The notes under the pieces are model-generated. The model searched no databases. It was given only the letters and a program-made list of their open reading frames with translations, and was not told where the DNA came from. From contig JBMOOG010000009.1 of assembly GCA_049324535.1 (NCBI GenBank), positions 72,283 to 136,282 of the forward strand: 64,000 bases of DNA, read 5' to 3'. This document shows, piece after piece, positions 1 to 7,918 of this stretch. The stretch comes from JBMOOG01 sp049324535. GTDB taxonomy: Bacteria > Pseudomonadota > Alphaproteobacteria > Rhodobacterales > Rhodobacteraceae. Position 1 is the stretch's first letter. Every line of letters begins with the position of its first letter. Both the position numbers and the translations under genes were made by a program.

Positions 1-347
1 GCGTGCAAGTGCATGAAACTGCCGTAGAAAAACGGATCACCCTCGGTCAGGATGACCACCTCGCCCGGCAGGTCCGCCAGCCGGTCCGCCCAGTGGTCGT
101 AGAATCGGGCGAGCGCCTCGACGTATTCGGGACTGTCGAAGGGCAACTCGGTGGTGACGGGGTATTCCATCGCATATTCGGTGACGCCGGGGGCGAGCAT
201 CCCCTCGACGATCCGGCGCGCCACGCCCTGCCGGCCGGCCTTGCGGAAATAGGCGACGGCGCGCGCGGAGCGGACCGCGCGGTCGGCCTTTACCGACATC
301 AGGTCGGGATCGCCCGGTCCCAGCCCGGCACAGAGGATGCGCGCCAC
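1..347 (-). CDS. cobI: Precorrin-2 C20-methyltransferase, N-terminal part
   Basis: The gene runs off the left edge; 115 codons from the amino end are present. The reverse strand reads V(M)ARILCAGLGPGDPDL, the glycine-rich start of the tetrapyrrole methylase fold that binds S-adenosylmethionine, and later LTEGDPFFYGSFMHL, the typical TEGDPxFYxS signature of CobI/CbiL. The enzyme methylates C20 of precorrin-2 in aerobic cobalamin synthesis. The start is taken as a GTG 5 nt after the cobH stop, because the conserved motif begins immediately after it. It is the last visible gene of the riboswitch-led leftward cob operon. Confidence 0.88.
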   Translation of the reverse strand, partial: MARILCAGLGPGDPDLMSVKADRAVRSARAVAYFRKAGRQGVARRIVEGMLAPGVTEYAMEYPVTTELPFDSPEYVEALARFYDHWADRLADLPGEVVILTEGDPFFYGSFMHLH

Positions 348-352
348 CCCGG

Positions 353-982
353 CTACTCCTTCTCGCTGGCGATGGCGTTGACCGCCGCCACGGCGATCGC
401 CGACCCGCCGAGCCGGCCGGCGACGATCAGCGCCGGGCAGGGCGGCGCGGCGATCAGCGCCTCCTTCGACTCGGCCGCGCCCACGAAGCCCACCGGGCAG
501 CCGATGATCGCGGCCGGGCGCGGGCAGGCGGGATCCTCGAGCATGTTCAGCAGGTGGAAGAGGGCCGTCGGCGCGTTGCCGATCGCCACCACCGCGCCGG
601 CCAGATGCGGCCGCCAGAGTTCAAGGGCCGCCGCGCTGCGGGTGTTGCCCATGCGGGCCGCCAGCGCCGGCACCTGCGGGTCGTGCAGGGTGCAGATCAC
701 CGCGTTTGCGGCCGGAAGCCGCGGGCGGGTGATGCCCTCGCTCACCATACGCGCGTCGCACAGGATCGGGGCTCCGGCCCGCAGCGCCGCGCGGGCCGCC
801 GTGACCATGCCGGGGGTGAAGCGGACATCGCGTTCAAGCCCGACCAGCCCGGCGGCATGGATCATGCGCACGACGACCGGCTCCTCCTCGGGGGCGAAGC
901 GGCCCAGGTCGGCCTCGGCGCGGATGGTGGCGAAGGACTGGCGGTAGATCGCGGCGCCGTCGGTTTCGTAGCGATGGGGCAT
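353..982 (-). CDS. cobH: Precorrin-8X methylmutase
   Basis: A 209-residue protein beginning MPHRYETDG. It moves a methyl group from C11 to C12, turning precorrin-8X into hydrogenobyrinate. Family features visible are the IYRQSFATIRAEADL segment near residues 12-26, CDARMVSEGI in the middle, and IIGCPVGFVGAAESKEAL near the C terminus. Length is normal for CobH/CbiC. Its ATG shares one base with the cobG stop, so the two are probably translationally coupled. It lies between cobG and cobI in the aerobic pathway operon. Confidence 0.93.
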   Translation of the reverse strand: MPHRYETDGAAIYRQSFATIRAEADLGRFAPEEEPVVVRMIHAAGLVGLERDVRFTPGMVTAARAALRAGAPILCDARMVSEGITRPRLPAANAVICTLHDPQVPALAARMGNTRSAAALELWRPHLAGAVVAIGNAPTALFHLLNMLEDPACPRPAAIIGCPVGFVGAAESKEALIAAPPCPALIVAGRLGGSAIAVAAVNAIASEKE

Positions 983-2121
983 CAGGGGCCTATGGCGAGT
1001 GTCGCGGGGGCGAGCCCCCGGCGGATGGGCGGATCGGCGGCCGTGCCGCCGCGGATGAGGTCGAAGCCCGCCGGCGTCGCGGTCAGGGTGATGGCGGCCG
1101 GGCCGGGATGGGCGCAGCCCTTGGCGCAGCCCGAGACATGCAGGACCTGCCCGGCGGGCACCTGCGGAGCGAGCCGCCGCGCCAGATCGCGGGTGGCCGC
1201 CTGCGCCTGCGGGCAACCGGGCGCGCCGGTGCAGGCGACGACGCGCCGCAGCGGGTCGGCCGGATCGGTGATGAGGCCGGGGATCGCGGGCAGGGCGGTC
1301 GCCCCTTCGATCAGCAGCATCCGCCAGGAGGTGAGGCGCAGCGGACCGAGCGCGGCCAGGTGGGCCAGCGTTTCGGCCTGCATCTGCCCGAAGGCCAGAC
1401 CGACCAGGGCGCCGCCGGCTACGAGGCCGGGGCTTGGCGGTGCCGCCTCGACGGCGGGTACGGCCGCCGCGTCGAAGGGCGCGGGCGGACGGTGGCCGCG
1501 CGCCCGATGCGCACCCATGCGGCCGCGACCGTCGGTCACGCCGCCCGAGGTGACGAACCACCGCGCGAGGTCGAGGGCGAGGGCGGCGGCCGAGGCGGGC
1601 GTTGCCGGCGCCCCGGTGGCCGCGCCATCGGCCCGCACCACAAGGCCGCGGTCCGCGCGCTCGATGCGGATGTCGGCGGGGGTCGCGCGCAGGACCGGCA
1701 CCGGGCCGGTATCGACGGCAAAGCCGAATTTTCCCGGCAGGGCGGGGGCATTGTCGGCGGCGAGCCGGCGGGCGAGGTCGGCCGCGACGTCCTGCACCCC
1801 GTCGCCGTCGGCCCAGAAGGGGGTGACGACGATGTTGCGCCGGGCCTCGGCCTCGGGGCTGGCGTCGATCAGGCCGAGCCGGTCGAGTTCCTCGATCAGC
1901 CGGGGATGGGTCTCGGGCGTGACCCCGCGCAGTTGCAGGTTGGCCCGGAGGCTCAGATCGACAAGACCGTTGCCATGGGCCCGCGCCAGCGCCGAGAGGC
2001 CGGCCGCCTGTTCGGGCGTGAGCCGTCCGCCCGGCGGCCGCACCCGGACCACCAGCCCGTCGCCCGACATCATCGGGCGCAGCGCGCCGGGGCACCAGCC
2101 CTGGACGATGAAGCCGCTCAT
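982..2121 (-). CDS. cobG: Precorrin-3B synthase
   Basis: A 379-residue member of the nitrite/sulfite reductase-like family. CobG uses oxygen and an iron-sulfur centre to hydroxylate precorrin-3A, the step that defines the aerobic cobalamin route. The C-terminal half holds the cluster cysteines in CTGAPGCPQAQ and HVSGCAKGCAHPG. The N-terminal half has the ferredoxin-like repeat with FIVQGWCPGALRPM and SLRANLQLRG. The ATG overlaps the cobN stop as ATGA, and the stop overlaps the cobH start by one base. This gene indicates that the organism makes B12 in the presence of oxygen. Confidence 0.92.
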   Translation of the reverse strand: MSGFIVQGWCPGALRPMMSGDGLVVRVRPPGGRLTPEQAAGLSALARAHGNGLVDLSLRANLQLRGVTPETHPRLIEELDRLGLIDASPEAEARRNIVVTPFWADGDGVQDVAADLARRLAADNAPALPGKFGFAVDTGPVPVLRATPADIRIERADRGLVVRADGAATGAPATPASAAALALDLARWFVTSGGVTDGRGRMGAHRARGHRPPAPFDAAAVPAVEAAPPSPGLVAGGALVGLAFGQMQAETLAHLAALGPLRLTSWRMLLIEGATALPAIPGLITDPADPLRRVVACTGAPGCPQAQAATRDLARRLAPQVPAGQVLHVSGCAKGCAHPGPAAITLTATPAGFDLIRGGTAADPPIRRGLAPATLAIGP

Positions 2122-5100
2122 GCCCCGGCCTCCAGCGCCGCGCCCACCGAATTTCGCCGCGTCACCCAGAGCCCCGCCGCGCGGATCGCGGCAAAGCGGG
2201 CGCGCAGGGCCGCGAGCGCGCCGGGGTTGGCGGCCGCCATGAACTCGACCACCTCGGGCCGGCCGAGAGTCGCGTCGAAGTAGAGATCGAAGAGATGCCC
2301 CGGCACGTCGCGGGTGAGGTTGGCAAACGCGCCCAGATGGTCGGCCGTCGCCGCGATCTCGGCCGCGCCGCGGAAGCCGTGTCGCATCATGCCTTCGGCC
2401 CAGCGCGGATCGGACGCCCGGGCGCGCACGACGCGGGAGATCTCCTCGCGCAGGGACCGCGCGCGGGGCGCCTCGGGCCGTGTCGCGTCGATGTGATAGA
2501 GCGCCGGTGCGGCGGCCCCGAGCGCGGCCATCGCCGCGGCCACGCCGCCTTCGTGGGCCGCGTAGTCCGACGCGACCAGAACGTCGGTCTCGGCCAGGTC
2601 CTGCACATGGGCGAAGGCATCGGCCGCGCGCAGCCGGCTTTCGAGCGCGCTGCGGTCGCGCCGGGTCGCGCCCCGGGTGTCGATCGTCCATTCGCTGCCG
2701 GCAAGCCAGGCCTCGCCCGCCGCCGCCCGGCCCGCATCCGAATAGTCGTCGGCGGCAAGCCCGAGACCGTAGAGCCCGGGCTTCGGGCCGAAGACGCGCG
2801 GCACGCGCAGGCGGTAGGGATTGTCCTCGGGCGCCTCGTCGCGGGCGGCCAGAGCCTCGGCCCCGGCCTCGAACATCTGCGCAAGGCCCGGAAATATGTC
2901 GCGAAAGAGCCCCGAGACGCGCAGGGTCACGTCGATGCGCGGCCGGCCCAGAAGGGCGAGGGCGATCACCTCGAAGCCGGTCACGCGCCCGGTCGCGGCG
3001 TCCCAGCGCGGGGCGAGGCCGGCGAGATGCAGGGCCATGGCGAATTCCTCGCCCGCGGTGCGCATCGAGGCCGAGCCCCAGAGATCGACGACCAGCCCCT
3101 TCGGCCAGTCGCCGTGGTCCTGAAGGTGGCGGCGCAGCAGTTCCTCGGCCAGTTTCACGCCCTGGGCATGGGCCGAAGGCGAGGGCACCGCGCGCGGATC
3201 GACGGAGAAGAGGTTGCGCCCGGTGGGCAGGACATCCGTGCGCCCGCGGTGCGGCGAGCCGGCCGGGCCCGGCGGCACGCGGCGGCCGGACAGGGCGGCG
3301 TCGAGCCCCGCCCATTCGCCGGCACCGCTTCCGAAGACGTGCAGGCCCTCGCCGAAGCGGCTGTCCTTGAGGTCGCAGACGAAGCGGTCGATGCGCGGGA
3401 TCGCCTCGGCCGGGGCGGCATCGGGCGGCAGGTCGAGGTCGGCCTCGATGCCGGCCTCGCGCGCCGCCGCGCGGATCGCCGCGATCAGGCGCGACCGGCG
3501 GGCGGGGTCGAGCCCGTCGGCCGTCGAGTATTCGTCGAGGAGCCGTTCGAGCGGGACGAGCGCCTCGGGAAGCGCCCCCGCGACCATCGGCGGCGGCAGG
3601 TGGCCGAGCGTCACCGCGCCGATGCGGCGCTTGGCCTGCGCCGCCTCGCCCGGATCGTTCACGATGAAGGGATAGACCACCGGCAGCGGGCCGATCAGCG
3701 CCTCGGGCCAGCAGTCGGCCGACAGCGCCACCGCCTTGCCGGGCAGCCATTCGAGCGTGCCGTGCGCCCCCATGTGGATCAGCGCGTGCAGCCCCTGCGC
3801 GCGCAGCCAGAGGTAGAAGGCGACATAGCCGTGACGCGGCGTCCGCGACAGGTCGTGATAGTCGGCCGCGCGCGCCGCGACCTCGCCGCGTTCGGGCTGA
3901 AGCGCCACAAACAGGTTGCCGCAGCGGATGGCGGCGAAATGCAGCGCCCCGTCGCGGAAGGCCGGGTCGTTCTCGGGCGCGCCCCAGGCGGCGGCGAGGT
4001 CGTCGCGCAAGCGTTGGGGCAGGGATTCGAGCGCCGCGCGATAGGCCGCAAGCGGCCAGGAGACCGTCTCGCGGGACAGCCGGGTTTCCATGTCCTCGCG
4101 AGGGGTTACGGAAAAGCCTTCGGACGCAAGATGGGCCAGGGTGGCGCGCGCCGAGGCCAGCGCGTCGAGCCCCACCGCATGGGCCATGTTCCAGTCCTTG
4201 CCCGGATAGGTCGAGAGCACCAGCGCCAGGCGGCGCTCGGCCGGCGCCGCCCCGGCCAGCCGGTGCCAGGCCGCGACCCGGTCGATCACCGCCGCGATGC
4301 GGGCCGGGTCGGCTCGGTGGGCAAAGCGGGCGTATTGCAGGGCGGCGTCGCGCGCGCCCGGCGACTTGAAGCTGACCACGCCGGCAAGGATCCGGCCGTC
4401 CACCTCGGGCAGGACCACATGCATGGCCAGATCGGCGGGCGAGAGCCCGCGGGCGGCGGCGACCCAGTCCCGGCGGCGCGCCGTCGACAGCGCCACCTGA
4501 AAGACCGGGCAGCCCGGCGCATCGAGCGGGCTTTCGCCGGTCTCGCCCCGGGCCGAGAAGGCCGTGGCGTTGACGATGGCCGCGGGCGCGGTCGCGCGCA
4601 GCTCGGCGCGGATCCAGTCGGCGGTCGCGCTCTCCTTCAGCGAGGCCGCGAAGACACCAAGCGCCGCGAAGCCGCAGGCGCGCAGCCCCGCGATCAGCGC
4701 GTCCACCGGTGCGGTGTCGGCGGCGGTGAGGTAACTGCGGTAGAAGCTCACCACCACCAGCGGCCCGCCCGGATCAGGCCGGCCGACCACCCCACGCTCG
4801 GGGTCGTACCAGCCGTGCGGCGGCACCTCCTTGGCGCCGATCACCGGCGGCGCATAGAGGCCGGCCGCGAGCGCGAGCTGGGCCAGCGCCGCCTGCGCCG
4901 CGACCGCCCCCCCGGCATCGCAGAGCGCCGACAGCCGGCGCAGCGTCGAGACCGGCAGCGTCGAGAGCGCGTCGAGCCGCGCATCCTCGCGCCCGTCGGC
5001 GGGCAGGACCGCGAGCGCGATCCCCCTGCGCCGGCAGAGATCCTGCACCGAGGCCAGACCATAGGGCCAGTAGCTCTCGCCGCCGATGAGCCGGATCAGG

Positions 5101-5345
5101 ATGCCCTTCGCGCCCGACAGGGTGCGCTCGACATAGGCATCGACCGAGACCGGGTGCCGAAGCGCCACCAGGTTCTGGAGCCGCAGCGACGGCAGCGCGC
5201 CCGCCGCCCGGTGCCAGCCCGCCGCGAAGGCACCAAGGTCGCTGTCGGAAAAGGACAGCACCACCAGATCGGCCGGGTCCTGACCCGGATCGAAGGGGGC
5301 ATCCGTTTCCTCGAGCCCGTGGCTTTCGCGGAAGACGACGTGCAC
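2118..5345 (-). CDS. cobN: Aerobic cobaltochelatase large subunit
   Basis: A 1075-residue protein, somewhat shorter than the roughly 1275 residues of the Pseudomonas denitrificans enzyme but collinear and complete. CobN binds hydrogenobyrinic acid a,c-diamide and, with the CobS and CobT ATPase subunits (not in this window), inserts cobalt. Recognisable CobN/BchH segments include LIRLIGGESYWPYG, ALIHMGAHGTLEWLPGKA and VVDLWGSASMRTAGEE. The start is a GTG at 5345, just after the cobW stop. The end overlaps the cobG start by 4 nt. The protein lacks a signal peptide and should be cytoplasmic. Confidence 0.93.
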   Translation of the reverse strand: MHVVFRESHGLEETDAPFDPGQDPADLVVLSFSDSDLGAFAAGWHRAAGALPSLRLQNLVALRHPVSVDAYVERTLSGAKGILIRLIGGESYWPYGLASVQDLCRRRGIALAVLPADGREDARLDALSTLPVSTLRRLSALCDAGGAVAAQAALAQLALAAGLYAPPVIGAKEVPPHGWYDPERGVVGRPDPGGPLVVVSFYRSYLTAADTAPVDALIAGLRACGFAALGVFAASLKESATADWIRAELRATAPAAIVNATAFSARGETGESPLDAPGCPVFQVALSTARRRDWVAAARGLSPADLAMHVVLPEVDGRILAGVVSFKSPGARDAALQYARFAHRADPARIAAVIDRVAAWHRLAGAAPAERRLALVLSTYPGKDWNMAHAVGLDALASARATLAHLASEGFSVTPREDMETRLSRETVSWPLAAYRAALESLPQRLRDDLAAAWGAPENDPAFRDGALHFAAIRCGNLFVALQPERGEVAARAADYHDLSRTPRHGYVAFYLWLRAQGLHALIHMGAHGTLEWLPGKAVALSADCWPEALIGPLPVVYPFIVNDPGEAAQAKRRIGAVTLGHLPPPMVAGALPEALVPLERLLDEYSTADGLDPARRSRLIAAIRAAAREAGIEADLDLPPDAAPAEAIPRIDRFVCDLKDSRFGEGLHVFGSGAGEWAGLDAALSGRRVPPGPAGSPHRGRTDVLPTGRNLFSVDPRAVPSPSAHAQGVKLAEELLRRHLQDHGDWPKGLVVDLWGSASMRTAGEEFAMALHLAGLAPRWDAATGRVTGFEVIALALLGRPRIDVTLRVSGLFRDIFPGLAQMFEAGAEALAARDEAPEDNPYRLRVPRVFGPKPGLYGLGLAADDYSDAGRAAAGEAWLAGSEWTIDTRGATRRDRSALESRLRAADAFAHVQDLAETDVLVASDYAAHEGGVAAAMAALGAAAPALYHIDATRPEAPRARSLREEISRVVRARASDPRWAEGMMRHGFRGAAEIAATADHLGAFANLTRDVPGHLFDLYFDATLGRPEVVEFMAAANPGALAALRARFAAIRAAGLWVTRRNSVGAALEAGA

Positions 5346-5350
5346 GGCGC

Positions 5351-6385
5351 TCAGCCCTCCAGCACGGCGCGGATCGCGGGCGGGTCGATGTCGTCGCGCT
5401 CGGCGATCACCACAAGCTGCGTGCGCCGCGGCATGGACCCCCAGGGCCGGTCGTACTGCATCCGCAGCCGTTCGCCCACCGCCTGCACCAGGAGCCGCAT
5501 CGGCTTGCCGACGACCGCGACATAGCCCTTGACCCGCAGGATCCGCCGCTCGCGCGCCAGCCGGCGGACGCGGTCGGCCAGCGCCTCGGGGTCGGCGACC
5601 TCGGGCAGGTCGATCACCACCGAATCGAAGTCGTCGTGTTCGTGATCGCCGAGGCCGTCGTGGTGGCTGGGGCGGGCGGCGAGGTCATCCTCGGCGGCTG
5701 CGTTCAGACCGAGGATCACGCGCGGATCGATCATGCCCTCGGTCACCGCGATGACCGGCAGCCTGCGCCGGGCCTCGGCCTCGATCACGGCGCGCGCGGC
5801 GGCGAGCCCCGCCTCGCCGGCGAGATCGGCCTTGGTCAGGAGCACGATGTCGGCGCAGGAAAGCTGGTCCTCGAACACCTCCGAAAGCGGTGTCTCGTGG
5901 TCGAGGCTGGCATCGGCCGCGCGCTGCGCCGCGACCGCGGCCTCGTCGGGGGCAAAGCGACCGGCCGCCACCGCTTCGGCATCGGCGAGCGTCACCACCC
6001 CGTCCACGGTGATGCGCGAGCGGATCGCCGGCCAGTCGAAGGCCTTCAGCAGCGGCTTCGGCAGCGCCAGCCCCGAGGTCTCGATCAGGATGTGGTCGGG
6101 CCGCGCCGGCAGCGCCATCAGCGCCTCGATCGTCGGGATGAAGTCGTCGGCGACGGTGCAGCAGATGCAGCCGTTGGCGAGTTCCACGATGTTTTCCTCG
6201 GGGCAGTTCGCGTCGGCGCAGGACTTGAGGATCTCGCCGTCGACGCCGACCGTGCCGAATTCGTTCACGATGATCGCGAGGCGCCGCCCCTGCGGATTGG
6301 CCATGAGCTGGCGGATCAGCGTGGTCTTGCCCGAGCCGAGAAAGCCGGTGATGACGGTGACGGGGATCTTCGCGAGGTCAGACAT
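5351..6385 (-). CDS. cobW: CobW-type GTPase / metallochaperone
   Basis: A 344-residue G3E-family GTPase. The Walker A motif GFLGSGKTT is at about residues 14-22, followed by the metal-binding GCICC motif and a guanine-specificity-like TKAD. A histidine/aspartate-rich patch (HHDGLGDHEHDDFD) fits metal binding. CobW proteins are thought to deliver cobalt for cobaltochelatase, and the position directly upstream of cobN supports that over a zinc role. The ATG lies inside the end of the DUF1636 gene, an 8-nt overlap. Confidence 0.92.
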   Translation of the reverse strand: MSDLAKIPVTVITGFLGSGKTTLIRQLMANPQGRRLAIIVNEFGTVGVDGEILKSCADANCPEENIVELANGCICCTVADDFIPTIEALMALPARPDHILIETSGLALPKPLLKAFDWPAIRSRITVDGVVTLADAEAVAAGRFAPDEAAVAAQRAADASLDHETPLSEVFEDQLSCADIVLLTKADLAGEAGLAAARAVIEAEARRRLPVIAVTEGMIDPRVILGLNAAAEDDLAARPSHHDGLGDHEHDDFDSVVIDLPEVADPEALADRVRRLARERRILRVKGYVAVVGKPMRLLVQAVGERLRMQYDRPWGSMPRRTQLVVIAERDDIDPPAIRAVLEG

Positions 6386-6743
6386 CTTCGGTCTCCTGGG
6401 GCGGGATGCGGGCAAGCGACTGCTTGCGGAAAATCTCGGGCCGCTCGCGCCAGGGAACGAGTCCGTGCTCGGCCGCGGCGTAGCGGGCCGCCCCCTCGAG
6501 CACCGCGGGCGCGTCGCGCGCCGGATCGAGCCGGCCGTAGACGTAGCTCCACTTTCCCGGGGCCGAGAGCGCCACGGCGCAGCCCTGCGAACAGGCCGAG
6601 AGGCATTCGACCGGGCGGATGCGCACGCCGTCGGGCCGGGGCGCGGCGCGCAGGGCCGCGAGCATCCGGGTTCCCGGGCGCGGATCGTCGCCCTCGCCCT
6701 CGCGGCGGCAGGTGACGCAGACGGATAGCGTGGCCTCGGCCAT
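6378..6743 (-). CDS. DUF1636 family cysteine-rich protein
   Basis: A 121-residue protein beginning MAEATLSVCVTC. It belongs to the DUF1636 group often found beside cobW/cobN. Cysteines are arranged as CVTC near the start, then CLSACSQGC (Cx3Cx3C) in the middle, which resembles thioredoxin-like [2Fe-2S] ferredoxins. It is the first gene after the cobalamin riboswitch, so it is presumably expressed under B12 shortage. Function is unproven; a redox or metal-handling role in cobalt insertion or CobG chemistry is an inference from position. A longer in-frame extension to 6881 exists but runs into riboswitch sequence and is not conserved-looking. Confidence 0.85.
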   Translation of the reverse strand: MAEATLSVCVTCRREGEGDDPRPGTRMLAALRAAPRPDGVRIRPVECLSACSQGCAVALSAPGKWSYVYGRLDPARDAPAVLEGAARYAAAEHGLVPWRERPEIFRKQSLARIPPQETEDV

Positions 6744-6844
6744 GGTGTCTCTCGCGGGGGCGTCGGGATGGCGGGCGACGGACGCAGTGCGGGGCGAACC
6801 CCTGCGACCCGCCGCGGCACACCCCGTCCGCCGGTTCAGTCCTT

Positions 6845-7045
6845 CGCGCTGGCAGGTCTCCCGGCTTGCGGAGCGGGGCATCCGCCCCCCGGACCCGGCC
6901 TTCCCGGCATGCCGCCAGTGGCCTCGGGCCCTCTCCGGTCACGGTCGCGGGGGCGGCTGCGCTTCGGACCTGCGCGCGCGAGCGTCGCAAAGCCTGTCGC
7001 ATTCCCTCTTCGCCTGTCATAGGACAGGAACCAGCCTGACCGGAG
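6845..7045 (-). promoter_or_regulatory. Cobalamin (B12) riboswitch
   Basis: Read on the minus strand, this segment contains the canonical cobalamin riboswitch elements in order: GGTTCC, AAGAGGGAATGCG, GCCCCCGCGACCGTGAC, GCCACTGGCGGCATGCCGGG followed by AAGGCC, and the 3' box AAGCCGGGAGACCTGCC at 6851-6867. It ends about 100 nt before the DUF1636 start codon and should repress the leftward cob operon when adenosylcobalamin is plentiful. The 5' end lies close to the cobO start on the other strand, so the two promoters share this region. Confidence 0.93.
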
Positions 7046-7087
7046 TGCGGCAGGCGGCGAGGCTTGTCAAGCGCGAGGACCGACCCG

Positions 7088-7717
7088 ATGGCAGAGGAAA
7101 GCGAACGCGGCAGCGACGACCCCGCCCGCCACGCCCAGAAGATGGCCCGCAAGAAGGCGGCGCGCGACCGGATCATGGCGACGAAGTCGGGCGAGAAGGG
7201 CCTGGTCATCGTGCTGACCGGCGCCGGAAAGGGCAAGTCGTCCTCGGGCTTCGGCATGATCCTGCGCTGCGTGGCGCATGGCATGCCCTCGGCGGTCGTG
7301 CAGTTCATCAAGGGCGCCTGGGACACCGGAGAGCGGCGGCTTCTCACCACGACCTTCGGCGATCTCTGCCAGTTCCACGCCATGGGCGAGGGGTTCACCT
7401 GGGAAACCCAGGACCGCGACCGCGACATCGCCGCGGCCCGGGCCGGCTGGGAGAAGGCGAAGGCGCTGATCCGCGACCCGCAGATCCGCTTCGTCCTTCT
7501 CGACGAGATCAACATCGCGCTCCGCTACGGCTACCTGCCGGTCGAGGAGGTCGTGGCCTTCCTCGCCGCCGAGAAGCCGCCCATGACCCATGTCTGCCTC
7601 ACCGGCCGCAACGCGCCCGAGGCGCTGATCGAGGCGGCCGATCTGGTGACGGAAATGACGCTCGTGAAGCACCCGTTCCGGTCGGGCATCAAGGCGCAGG
7701 CCGGCGTCGAGTTCTGA
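7088..7717 (+). CDS. cobO: Corrinoid adenosyltransferase
   Basis: A 209-residue CobA/CobO-type ATP:co(I)rrinoid adenosyltransferase. The P-loop GAGKGKSSSGFG and the FVLLDEIN Walker B segment are clear, as is the RNAPEALIEAADLVTEM C-terminal signature. It adds the upper adenosyl ligand. The ATG at 7088 is preferred over a TTG at 7064 because AGGA lies 9 nt before it. It is divergent from the riboswitch-controlled operon, and no second riboswitch is visible for it. Confidence 0.92.
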   Translation: MAEESERGSDDPARHAQKMARKKAARDRIMATKSGEKGLVIVLTGAGKGKSSSGFGMILRCVAHGMPSAVVQFIKGAWDTGERRLLTTTFGDLCQFHAMGEGFTWETQDRDRDIAAARAGWEKAKALIRDPQIRFVLLDEINIALRYGYLPVEEVVAFLAAEKPPMTHVCLTGRNAPEALIEAADLVTEMTLVKHPFRSGIKAQAGVEF

Positions 7718-7768
7718 GGCCGGGGCTCCGCCCCGGACCCCGGGATATTTGGACCAGCGAGAAAGCGG
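7718..7768 (+). repeat. Intergenic hairpin-plus-core element, copy 1
   Basis: Directly after the cobO stop, a stem (CGGGGC/GCCCCG) is followed by CCCCGGGATATTTGGACC and then AGCGAGAAAG. The hairpin may act as a terminator. The core is shared with two other copies in this window. Similar elements are, from memory, common between genes in Rhodobacterales. Confidence 0.6.
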
Positions 7769-7833
7769 AAGAATGCCGATCCTCACGCCCCAAAGCCGAT
7801 CCGCAACCGTGCGGGGCCGTGCCGCCCCGCCAC

Positions 7834-7901
7834 CTTTCCTCTCACTGGATCCAAGTATCCCGGGGGGAGGCCCGGCTCGGGCCGGGGGGCAGCGCCCCCC
7901 T
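7834..7901 (-). repeat. Intergenic hairpin-plus-core element, copy 2 (inverted)
   Basis: On the minus strand, the stem GGGGGGC/GCCCCCC is followed after about 18 nt by CCCCGGGATACTTGGATCC and AGTGAGAGG. It faces copy 1 head-on, with the space between them holding another stem (GCGGGGC at 7811-7817 pairing with GCCCCGC at 7824-7830). It lies just upstream of cobQ. Confidence 0.6.
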
Positions 7902-7918
7902 CGCGCGGCGGTGCGGCC

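Noticed and set aside
2295..5525. A 1076-codon open frame on the plus strand opposite cobN
   Set aside because: It is rich in Arg, Gly, Pro and His, has no motif and mirrors cobN. Long antisense frames are expected in GC-rich coding DNA.
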